NCBI GenBank assembly: GCA_900550165.1
Contig: URQY01000004.1
Location: 1 to 64,000, forward strand
Source: an uncultured Eubacteriales bacterium
GTDB lineage: Bacteria > Bacillota > Clostridia > Oscillospirales > Oscillospiraceae
Direction of reading: 5' to 3'
Length of the DNA stretch: 64,000 nt
Shown in pieces: positions 56,917 to 64,000 of the stretch; position 1 is the first letter of the stretch, and every line of letters begins with the position of its first letter. Below the pieces are notes generated by a model that made no database searches, had not been told where the DNA came from, and saw only the letters and a program-made list of their open reading frames with translations. The position numbers and the translations under genes were made by a program.

Positions 56917-58056
56917 ATGGATCAGAAGCTGGCCGTCCTGTTCATGCCGGACGATATGACCCTGACAAAAGAGAAAACGCCGCTGATGCTCAGGCCCATT
57001 CTGTTCTGCCCCATCCTCACGTGGATGATCGACGAGCTGATGGGACAGGGCATTGAGCGGTTTTTTATTGTGTCCGACGTGCGCGCGCACGACACGATGC
57101 GCCCCTACGTCTCCGAACAGGCCGACGTCACCTATGTTGACGGCGCCCGGCACGGCGAAGAGCTGCTGAAGCTCCTGAAAAACGAGAAGGGCAGCGTGCT
57201 CATCGTCAACGGCGCGGTGTTGCCGGTCGGCGTGTTCTCCGGCGGCGCGGTCTACTCGGCCGAGGCAAAAGAGTGCTGCAAGGTGCTCAAAGAGCACGGC
57301 GCGTTCGCGGCCTTCCCCAAGGGGGCGGAGATCAGCAAGGGCTTCCTTCCCGTCGGCGACGATGAGGAGCTGCGCTCCGCGCAGGATATGTGCCGCCGCA
57401 AGATCGCCGACAGGCATTTTGCCGCGGGCGTTTCCATCATGGATGTGAACAACACCTACATTGACCCCCGCGTGAAGATCGGCAGCGGCACGGTCATCCT
57501 CCCCGGCACCATCCTGCGCGGCAACACGGTCATCGGCAAAAACTGCACCATCGGCCCGAACGCCATGATCCGCGACTGCACGATCGGCGACGAGACCGAG
57601 GTGAACACCTCGCAGCTCAATGAGAGCACCGTCGGCGCGCACACGACCGTCGGTCCCTTTGCCTACGTCCGTCCGAACTCGAAGATCGGCGACCATGTCA
57701 AGGTCGGCGACTTTGTCGAGATCAAAAACAGCGTCATCGGCAACGGCACGAAGATCTCGCACCTCACCTACGTCGGCGACAGCGATTGCGGCGAGCGCAT
57801 CAACTTCGGCTGCGGCACGGTCACGACGAATTACGACGGCTTTAAAAAGTTCCGCTGCACGATCGGCGACGACGCTTTCATCGGCTGCAACACAAACCTC
57901 ATCGCCCCCGTCACGGTCGGAAACGGCAGCTACATCGCCGCCGGCTCCACCATCACCGACGAGGTGCCCGCCGATTCCCTCGCCATCGCGCGCGAGCGTC
58001 AGGTCAACAAGCCCGGCTGGGCGGAACAGTGGCGCGCGGCACACGAGAAAAAGTAA
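56917..58056 (+). CDS. GlmU-like protein: glucosamine-1-phosphate N-acetyltransferase domain with degenerate uridyltransferase half
   Basis: A 379-residue protein against ~455 for GlmU. The C-terminal part (about 185-379) is a left-handed beta helix of hexapeptide repeats with the acetyltransferase landmarks YVRPNSKIGDHVKVGDF, SHLTYVGDSD (catalytic His), GCGTVTTNYDG and AGSTITDEVP. The N-terminal ~175 residues keep a Rossmann-like outline but lack the LAAGxGTRM nucleotide-binding loop; they start MDQKLAVLFMPDDMT. It occupies the glmU (gcaD) position directly before prs. So it probably acetylates glucosamine 1-phosphate but cannot form UDP-GlcNAc. ATG 56917 sits nine bases after AAAGGAG. Confidence 0.85.
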   Translation: MDQKLAVLFMPDDMTLTKEKTPLMLRPILFCPILTWMIDELMGQGIERFFIVSDVRAHDTMRPYVSEQADVTYVDGARHGEELLKLLKNEKGSVLIVNGAVLPVGVFSGGAVYSAEAKECCKVLKEHGAFAAFPKGAEISKGFLPVGDDEELRSAQDMCRRKIADRHFAAGVSIMDVNNTYIDPRVKIGSGTVILPGTILRGNTVIGKNCTIGPNAMIRDCTIGDETEVNTSQLNESTVGAHTTVGPFAYVRPNSKIGDHVKVGDFVEIKNSVIGNGTKISHLTYVGDSDCGERINFGCGTVTTNYDGFKKFRCTIGDDAFIGCNTNLIAPVTVGNGSYIAAGSTITDEVPADSLAIARERQVNKPGWAEQWRAAHEKK

Positions 58057-58093
58057 CTTCAGAAAATTTTTATAAACAGAGGAGTACATCAAC

Positions 58094-59062
58094 ATGATCT
58101 CTCACGGTAAGGACATCAAGATTTTCACCGGCAACGCAAACCCCAAACTGGCAGCGGACATCTGCAAGATCATCGGCACCAAGCTCGGCGAGAGCGAGGT
58201 CAAGAGCTTCGCAGACGGCGAGGCCTCCGTCTCCCTGTACGAGACCGTGCGCGGCAGCGACGTGTTCCTCGTTCAGTCCACCTGCAAGCCCGTCAACGAC
58301 AGTCTGATGGAGCTGCTCATCATGGTCGACGCCTGCCGCCGCGCTTCCGCCGGCCGCATCACCGCCGTCATGCCCTACTTCGGCTACGCCCGTCAGGACC
58401 GCAAGGCCAAGAGCCGCGACCCCATCTCCGCAAAGCTTGTGGCCAATATGCTCGTCGCCGCCGGCGTTGACCGCGTGCTGACCATGGACCTGCACGCCAA
58501 CCAGATCCAGGGCTTCTTCGATATCCCCGTGGATAACCTCTTCGGCAACCCCATCTTCGTCGATTACTACGCCAAGAAGTTCGGCTCCGTATGCGAGGAC
58601 ATGGTCGTCGTCTCCCCCGACGTCGGCTCCGTCGCCCGCGCCCGCACCTTCGCCCAGAAGCTGCACATGAATCTCGCCATCGTCGACAAGCGCCGCCAGA
58701 AGGCCAACCAGTGCGAGGTCATGAACGTCATCGGCGACGTGGAGGGCAAGGAGTGCATCCTCTTCGACGATATGGTCGATACCGCCGGCTCCCTCTGCAA
58801 CGCGGCCAAGGCCATCGTTGAGGTCGGCGGCGCGAAGAAGGTCTACGCCTGCGCGTCCCACGGCGTTCTCTCCGGCCCCGCGCTCGAGCGCCTCGCCAAC
58901 AGCAACATCGAAGAGCTCGCTCTGCTCGACACCATCCCCGCCCCCGTCGGCGAGGAAGAGCTCAAGAAGTCCCGCATCAAGTACCTGACCGTCGCGCCCA
59001 TGTTCGCCGAAGCGATCGAGCGCACCTATCAGGAGATCTCCATCGCGAAGCTCTTTAACTAA
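58094..59062 (+). CDS. prs: Ribose-phosphate pyrophosphokinase
   Basis: A 322-residue class I PRPP synthetase: KIFTGNANPKLAADICKIIGT, GEASVSLYETVRGSDVFLVQS, ATP-loop region YFGYARQDRKAKSRDPI, VLTMDLHANQIQGFF, and the PRPP-binding signature ILFDDMVDTAGSLCNAA. It makes PRPP from ribose 5-phosphate. It starts 37 bases after the GlmU-like gene; the glmU-prs order matches many Firmicutes. Confidence 0.97.
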   Translation: MISHGKDIKIFTGNANPKLAADICKIIGTKLGESEVKSFADGEASVSLYETVRGSDVFLVQSTCKPVNDSLMELLIMVDACRRASAGRITAVMPYFGYARQDRKAKSRDPISAKLVANMLVAAGVDRVLTMDLHANQIQGFFDIPVDNLFGNPIFVDYYAKKFGSVCEDMVVVSPDVGSVARARTFAQKLHMNLAIVDKRRQKANQCEVMNVIGDVEGKECILFDDMVDTAGSLCNAAKAIVEVGGAKKVYACASHGVLSGPALERLANSNIEELALLDTIPAPVGEEELKKSRIKYLTVAPMFAEAIERTYQEISIAKLFN

Positions 59063-59096
59063 AATTCCTTCCCCGCTCTGTGTGGGGATGGCGCTC

Positions 59097-59136
59097 AAGG
59101 GGGGTGTTCTCTTTTGTAAAAGAGAGCACCCCCTTT
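59097..59136 (+). terminator. prs terminator
   Basis: AAGGGGGGTGTTCTCTTTT and AAAAGAGAGCACCCCCTTT pair with one bulge and a GT loop. Its core and flank resemble the hairpin at 26-63. Confidence 0.82.
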
Positions 59137-59188
59137 CCCCGCGCGGCGCGCGGGCAAAAACTCTCCCTGGAAAAGTGAGGAACCTCCT

Positions 59189-59770
59189 ATGATCTTTAAG
59201 AAGTCCGGCCCACCGGAATGGCTGCTCGTCTGTCTGGGCAATTACGGCAAGGAATACGAAAACACCCGCCACAACATCGGCTTCATGGCCGCGGAGCGTC
59301 TGATCGACAAGCGCGATCTTCGCTGCAACCGCTTGCGCTTCCGCGCGCTGACCGAGGTCATCGAATTCGGCGGGGCGAACGTGCTTTTGATGATGCCGCA
59401 GACGTATATGAACCTCTCGGGTGAGGCTGTCGGCGAGGCAGCGCGCTTTTACAAAATCCCCGCCGATCACGTCATCGTCATCTCCGACGATATCTCCCTC
59501 CCGCTCGGCAAGGTCCGCGTGCGCGGCAGCGGCAGCGCGGGCGGGCACAACGGTCTCAAGAACATCATCGCCCACCTCGGCACCGACAAGTTCCCGCGCG
59601 TGAAGGTCGGCGTCGGCGCGCCGGAGCACGACATCGTCGACTGGGTCATCGGCCCGTTCTCCGCCCCCGAACGCAAGGTCATCGACGGCGTGCTCGACCG
59701 CGTGCTCGAGGCTGCCGAGTGCATCATCACCGACGGCGTGCTCGCCGCGCAGAATCGCTGCAACGGCTGA
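59189..59770 (+). CDS. pth: Peptidyl-tRNA hydrolase
   Basis: A 193-residue Pth. The family start GLGNPGxxYxxTRHNxGF reads CLGNYGKEYENTRHNIGF here, keeping the catalytic Asn and His but replacing the motif Pro by Tyr. PQTYMNLSG, VISDDISLPLGKVRVR and GSAGGHNGLKNI are intact. It frees tRNAs from prematurely released peptides. ATG 59189 lies eight bases after AGTGAGG. It stands between prs and mfd as in Bacillus. Confidence 0.94.
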   Translation: MIFKKSGPPEWLLVCLGNYGKEYENTRHNIGFMAAERLIDKRDLRCNRLRFRALTEVIEFGGANVLLMMPQTYMNLSGEAVGEAARFYKIPADHVIVISDDISLPLGKVRVRGSGSAGGHNGLKNIIAHLGTDKFPRVKVGVGAPEHDIVDWVIGPFSAPERKVIDGVLDRVLEAAECIITDGVLAAQNRCNG

Positions 59771-59803
59771 GCGCTTTTACCGCTAAAATTTATAAAATCG
59801 CCA

Positions 59804-59831
59804 TAGACTTTTTGCGAAAAGCTCATATAAT
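59804..59831 (+). promoter_or_regulatory. Candidate mfd promoter
   Basis: TAGACT (59804-59809), 16-base spacer, TATAAT (59826-59831), 80 bases before the mfd ATG. Confidence 0.55.
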
Positions 59832-59912
59832 ATCATCATAACATTTCGGGTGCGACCCGCCGCGTGCGCGGCGGATCGGCCCTTTTGCGCGTTGCGGAAG
59901 GAGGGGAACGGC

Positions 59913-62900
59913 ATGGCACAGGGAATGCAGAAGCTGAATGAAGCGCTCGCCTCGCTGCCCGAGGTGCGCGAGCTGCTGCTCTCGCTCGACGCGGGCACCT
60001 CTCCCATCGCCGTGTCGGGCCTTTCGGGTGTGCACCGCGCGCAGCTTGCCGCCGCCGTGCGGCAGAAGACGCAGCGCGCCCTTTTGGTCATCTGCGCGGA
60101 CGAAAATGAGGCGAACCGCATGGCAGGCGACCTGCACGAGCTGCTCGGCGAGGACGTGAGCCTTCTCTTCGCGCGCGAATGGCAGCTGCGCGACCGCGTG
60201 TCCGCCTCCCACGGCTGGGAGCAGCAGCGCATCGGCACGCTGTGCAGTCTGGCCGTCGGCCGATCGCCCATTCTGGTCGCAACGGTCGACGCGCTGATGC
60301 AGCGCACGCTCCCGTCCGAGGTCCTGCGCGGCGCGGTGACGGAGATCAAGGTCGGCGCGCGCTTCGACCTTGCCGCGCTTTCCAAAAAGCTTGTCGAGAT
60401 CGGCTATGTCCGCGCGGAAACGGTCGAAGGCGTGGGCCAGTTCGCCCTGCGCGGCGGGATTTTGGATATCTACTCGCCGCTCAGCGCGCCCGTGCGCGTC
60501 GAATTCTTTGACGACGAGGTCGACGCGATGGGCGAATTCGACCTCGCGACCCAGCGCCGCACGCAGAACGTCAAGACGCTCACCGTCCTGCCCGCGGCGG
60601 AGGTGCTGCCCGCGCTCTCGGACGGCGGGCGCGAAGCAATGCTCGAGCGCCTCTCCCACGCGGCGCAGAAGCTCGAAAAAAAAGCGGCGGACAGTCCCAT
60701 CGTCCAAACGCTGCGCGGCGATATCGAGCGGCTATCCAATGACCTGCCGCTCGGCGGCATGGACCGGTATCTGGCCGCGTGCTACCCCACGGAGGTCTGC
60801 GCGCTCGACTATCTCGCGCCCGACACGCTTGCGGTCGTGAGCGACGGGATGCGCGTGCTGGAGCGCGGCAAAAATTACCACTGGGAGCTTTCCGAGGACG
60901 TAAAGCCCCTCATCGAAGAGGGCGTTCTCTGCGGAGAGTTTGCTTCGCTCGCGCTCAGCCAGGAGGCGCTCAGCCACCGGCTCGCGGACTTTCCCGTGCT
61001 GCTGCTCGACGCGCTGCCGACCTCGCGCAATCTGCTCGCGCCGCGCGTGCTGCTCAGCATGAACGCGCGTTCGCTGCCGAGCTATGGCGGCAGTCTTGAG
61101 ACCGCCGCGGGCGATATGGAGCGCTATCTCGGCGCGGGCTGCGGCGTGCTCGTCCTCTGCGGCAACGAAACGCGCGCGAAGAACTTCCAGCGCCTTTTGG
61201 AGGAGCGAAACATCCGCGCGCAGCTCAACCTGAAAAACGACCGCCTGCCCGCCCCGCACGAGACCGTCATCGGCCTCGGCGCGCTCAGCGCGGGCAGCGA
61301 ATATCCCCAACTGAAGCTCGTCATCCTGACCGAGGGCCAGCTCACCGCTCCCCTTTCCGGCAAACGGGCAAAAGCAAAGCCGAAAAAGGAGACGTCCGCG
61401 CGCGCCGCACTGCGGTCCTACGAAGACCTCTCCCCCGGCGATCTCGTCGTGCACGTGCACCACGGCATCGGCCGCTTCGCGGGCATCGAGCGGATGCGCG
61501 TGGACGGCGTGGATAAGGACTATATCAAGATCTGCTACGCGGGCAACGACAGCCTGTATGTCCCCGCCACGCAGCTCGACATGGTGTCGAAATACATCGG
61601 CGGCCACGGCGAGGACGAGGACGGTCAGCAGCGCGCCAAGCTCTCAAAGCTCGGCGGCACGGACTGGTCGCGCGCCAAGACGAAGGCGCGCGCCGCGGCG
61701 AAGGATCTTGCCAAGGGACTCATCGCGCTCTACGCCGAGCGCCAGCGTCGCCCGGGCTTCGCCTTTTCGCCCGACTCCCCGTGGCAGAAGGAATTCGAAG
61801 ACGCTTTCGACTACGAAGAGACCGACGATCAGCTGCGCGCCATCGCCGAAATCAAGGGCGACATGGAGCGCACAACGCCGATGGACCGCCTGCTCTGCGG
61901 CGACGTGGGCTACGGCAAGACCGAGGTCGCGCTGCGCGCGGTGATGAAGTGCGTGCTCGACGGCAAGCAGGCGGCGATCTTAGTGCCGACCACGGTGCTC
62001 GCCCAGCAGCACTATGCGACCGCCATCAACCGCTTCCGCTCGTTCCCCGTGCACATCGAGGTGCTATCGCGCTTCAAAACGCCGGCGCAGAAGAAACAAA
62101 TTTTGCAGGACGCGGCCGCGGGAAAGATCGATCTTCTCATCGGCACGCACTCGCTGCTGCAAAAGAGCCTGCACTTCAAGGACTTGGGGCTTCTCGTCAT
62201 CGACGAGGAGCAGCGCTTCGGCGTGACGCACAAAGAAAAGCTCAAGGAGCTTTCCCGTCAGGTCGACACGCTGACGCTCTCGGCAACGCCGATCCCCCGC
62301 ACGCTCAACATGGCGCTCTCGGGTCTGCGCGATATGTCGACCATCGAGGTCCCGCCCGTCGACCGCCAGCCGGTGCAGACCTATGTCCTCGAGCACAACT
62401 GGGGCATCATTGCTGACGCCATCCGGCGCGAGCTTGCCCGCGGCGGGCAGGTCTACTATATGCACAACCGCGTGGAGACCATCGACCGCTGCGCAGCGAC
62501 ACTCAAAAAGCTCCTCGGCGAAGAGGTCTCGATCGGCGTCGCCCACGGAAAAATGGACGAAAAGGGTTTATCGGCCGTGATGCAGCAGCTCTCGGACGGA
62601 GAGCTTCAGGTGCTCGTCTGCACGACCATCATCGAAACGGGCATCGACATCCCCAACGTCAACACCCTCATCATTGAGGACGCCGACCGCCTCGGCCTCG
62701 CCCAGCTCCACCAGATCAGAGGGCGCATCGGCCGCAGCGCAAGAAGAGCCTACGCCTACATGACCTACCGCGCGGGCAAAATTCTCACGGAGGTCGCCGC
62801 CAAGCGCCTCACCGCCATCCGCGAGTACGCGGAGTTCGGCTCGGGCTTTCGCATCGCGATGCGCGATCTTGAAATTCGCGGCGCGGGCAACCTGCTCGGC

Positions 62901-63476
62901 CCCGAGCAGTCGGGCTATATGATGAGCGTCGGCTACGATATGTACTTGCAGCTCCTGGAAGAAGCGGTGCTCGAGCAGCGCGGCGAAAAAGCGCCGCAGC
63001 GCACCGAGTGCTCGGCAGACCTCACGGTTTCGGCCAACCTGCCCGAGAGCTACATCCCCTCGGGCGAGCAGCGCATGGACATCTACCGCCGCATCGCGGC
63101 GCTGCGCACGGCCGAGCAGTCGCAGGAGCTGCTCGATGAACTCATCGACCGCTACGGCGAGCCGCCGCAGCCTGTTTTGAAGCTCATGGACGTCGCGCTT
63201 CTGCGCGCGGAGGCGGCGCAGACCGGCATCTGCGATATCTCGCAGCGCGGCAGTGAGATCACCTTCACCTTCGCCGCGTCCGAGGCCGTGCCCGTGGAGG
63301 CTGTGATGGCGCTCTGCTCGCTGCCGAAAAACAAGCGCCGGCTCACCCTGTCCGCCACCGGAGCGGGGCCGAAGCTGCTGCTGCGCCTCGCGCCGAACGA
63401 GGACGCGCTCGAAAGTGCCTTGACGCTGGTCGGAGACCTGCGTGTGAATAAGGAAGAAAACGAAAAGAAGAGGTAA
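59913..63476 (+). CDS. mfd: Transcription-repair coupling factor Mfd
   Basis: A 1187-residue Mfd. In order: UvrB-like N-terminal module (LRGGILDIYSP near residue 190), the RNA-polymerase-interacting CarD-like domain (GDLVVHVHHGIGRFAGI near 515), helicase domain 1 with LLCGDVGYGKTEVALRA (Walker A) and VIDEEQRFG (DEEQ), the LSATPIPRTLNMAL motif, helicase domain 2 with TTIIETGIDIPNVNT and QIRGRIGRS, and the C-terminal D7 domain. It removes stalled RNA polymerase at DNA lesions and recruits UvrA. GGAAGGAGGGG precedes ATG 59913; the GTG at 59850 lacks a ribosome site. Confidence 0.97.
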   Translation: MAQGMQKLNEALASLPEVRELLLSLDAGTSPIAVSGLSGVHRAQLAAAVRQKTQRALLVICADENEANRMAGDLHELLGEDVSLLFAREWQLRDRVSASHGWEQQRIGTLCSLAVGRSPILVATVDALMQRTLPSEVLRGAVTEIKVGARFDLAALSKKLVEIGYVRAETVEGVGQFALRGGILDIYSPLSAPVRVEFFDDEVDAMGEFDLATQRRTQNVKTLTVLPAAEVLPALSDGGREAMLERLSHAAQKLEKKAADSPIVQTLRGDIERLSNDLPLGGMDRYLAACYPTEVCALDYLAPDTLAVVSDGMRVLERGKNYHWELSEDVKPLIEEGVLCGEFASLALSQEALSHRLADFPVLLLDALPTSRNLLAPRVLLSMNARSLPSYGGSLETAAGDMERYLGAGCGVLVLCGNETRAKNFQRLLEERNIRAQLNLKNDRLPAPHETVIGLGALSAGSEYPQLKLVILTEGQLTAPLSGKRAKAKPKKETSARAALRSYEDLSPGDLVVHVHHGIGRFAGIERMRVDGVDKDYIKICYAGNDSLYVPATQLDMVSKYIGGHGEDEDGQQRAKLSKLGGTDWSRAKTKARAAAKDLAKGLIALYAERQRRPGFAFSPDSPWQKEFEDAFDYEETDDQLRAIAEIKGDMERTTPMDRLLCGDVGYGKTEVALRAVMKCVLDGKQAAILVPTTVLAQQHYATAINRFRSFPVHIEVLSRFKTPAQKKQILQDAAAGKIDLLIGTHSLLQKSLHFKDLGLLVIDEEQRFGVTHKEKLKELSRQVDTLTLSATPIPRTLNMALSGLRDMSTIEVPPVDRQPVQTYVLEHNWGIIADAIRRELARGGQVYYMHNRVETIDRCAATLKKLLGEEVSIGVAHGKMDEKGLSAVMQQLSDGELQVLVCTTIIETGIDIPNVNTLIIEDADRLGLAQLHQIRGRIGRSARRAYAYMTYRAGKILTEVAAKRLTAIREYAEFGSGFRIAMRDLEIRGAGNLLGPEQSGYMMSVGYDMYLQLLEEAVLEQRGEKAPQRTECSADLTVSANLPESYIPSGEQRMDIYRRIAALRTAEQSQELLDELIDRYGEPPQPVLKLMDVALLRAEAAQTGICDISQRGSEITFTFAASEAVPVEAVMALCSLPKNKRRLTLSATGAGPKLLLRLAPNEDALESALTLVGDLRVNKEENEKKR

Positions 63477-63480
63477 CATT

Positions 63481-64000
63481 ATGCTGAAAAAGAGAATTCT
63501 CTCATTCCTCGGCGCAGCGGCTGTCACCGCGGCGCTCACCTTCGCCGTCGTGAGCGTGTCTCCCTCGAACGGCTTCACCTCCGGCTCGCTGCAGGAGGGC
63601 ATGAGCTACGACACCTGCGGCGTCTCGCCCGACGCGGTCGTCGCCTCCGTGGACGGCAACGGCGCGACCGCCGACCTGATCACCTATTGGATCGGCTACA
63701 GCGCCTCGTATCTCGACACATATATGCAGTATTACGGCGGCGGCGCGCTCGACTGGAGCTACACCATGTCCGACGGCACGACCATGTCCGACTACATCAA
63801 AAACGACGTGCTCTCCACCGTCAAGCAGGAGCTCGTCATCGAAAATCTCGCCGAGCAGTACGGCGTGACGCTCACCGACGAGCAGGAGGCCGCCATCGAG
63901 TCCGACGAGCAGAGCTTCATCGAGCAGTACGGCGGCGAGGAGGGCTTTGCCGCCGAGCTCGCCAAGCTCGGCCTGCGCCGCGAGACCTACGAGCGCATCA
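63481..64000 (+). CDS. PrsA/SurA-like foldase, 5' part (cut by window end)
   Basis: The first 173 residues of a secreted protein, running off the right edge. A basic start and hydrophobic core (KKRILSFLGAAAVTAALTFAVVSV) form a signal peptide or anchor; there is no lipobox Cys directly after it. The following helical region (VVASVDGNGATADLITYWIGY; QELVIENLAEQYGVTLTDEQEAAIE) matches the SurA_N/PrsA chaperone domain. A parvulin domain may follow outside the window. It begins four bases after the mfd stop and is probably co-transcribed with it. Confidence 0.8.
   Translation, partial: MLKKRILSFLGAAAVTAALTFAVVSVSPSNGFTSGSLQEGMSYDTCGVSPDAVVASVDGNGATADLITYWIGYSASYLDTYMQYYGGGALDWSYTMSDGTTMSDYIKNDVLSTVKQELVIENLAEQYGVTLTDEQEAAIESDEQSFIEQYGGEEGFAAELAKLGLRRETYERI

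Noticed and set aside
1..64000. CRISPR arrays, rRNA genes, insertion-sequence transposases and complete prophage
   Set aside because: No spaced direct repeats, rRNA segments, transposase motifs or phage structural genes were seen on reading both strands.

Overview
The window reads as one chromosomal segment of a GC-rich, anaerobic, endospore-forming member of the Clostridia, most likely an Oscillospiraceae-type organism. The evidence is an Rnf complex, sporulation genes (yabP, yabQ, a SpoIIQ-like M23 protein, a SpoVB/YabM-like flippase), a CIRCE-controlled hrcA-grpE-dnaK-dnaJ operon, Bacillus-like gene order around glmU-prs-pth-mfd and mazG-rqcP-yabP-yabQ-divIC, and strong GC-rich third-position codon use. 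The taxonomic call is inference; there is no rRNA in the window.

Layout. 0-1.1 kb: a small DUF4177 protein and TatD. 1.2-8.1 kb: a methionine-type ABC importer (metN, metI, metQ) followed in the same direction by an FAD-dependent 2-hydroxyacid oxidase, a class I aminotransferase and an M20 amidohydrolase. A strong promoter, a short ORF with seven Met codons at alternating positions and a perfect-palindrome terminator precede metN. 8.2-12.4 kb: a binding-protein/fused permease/ATPase importer with a PHP phosphoesterase. 12.5-15.5 kb: a lysine riboswitch with terminator controlling an amino-acid ABC transporter. 15.5-17.2 kb: AT-richer remnant of a mobile element whose truncated rep gene is joined to the truncated transporter ATPase, with a small ORF and an XRE repressor under paired operators. 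17.3 kb: tRNA-Val. 17.6-23.7 kb: DUF1846 protein, PfkB-type kinase, DUF4015 protein, rpiB, histidinol-phosphatase-like PHP protein. 22.6-27.7 kb: heat-shock operon. 27.7-33.0 kb: rnfCDGEAB. 33.2-35.2 kb: DUF975 membrane protein and an SLH protein. 35.3-47.6 kb: recJ, relA, dtd, MBL hydrolase, hemZ, purine nucleoside phosphorylase, then the yabM/mazG/hup/rqcP/yabP/yabQ/divIC block. 47.9-51.5 kb: hpf, Fe-alcohol dehydrogenase, pssA, EamA exporter. 51.6-56.7 kb (minus): M23 protein, gpmI-tpiA-pgk, trmL. 56.9-64 kb: GlmU-like protein lacking the uridyltransferase motif, prs, pth, mfd and the start of a PrsA/SurA-like foldase.

The most unusual signal is the Met-rich leader peptide with terminator ahead of metNIQ. 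It looks like a classical ribosome-mediated attenuator sensing methionine, where Firmicutes usually have a SAM riboswitch or T-box. Secondary points of interest are the broken lysine transporter/mobile-element junction, the operator architecture of the XRE switch, the degenerate GlmU in the conserved glmU position, a terminator-like hairpin inside the start of a permease gene, and a stack of hairpins between grpE and dnaK.
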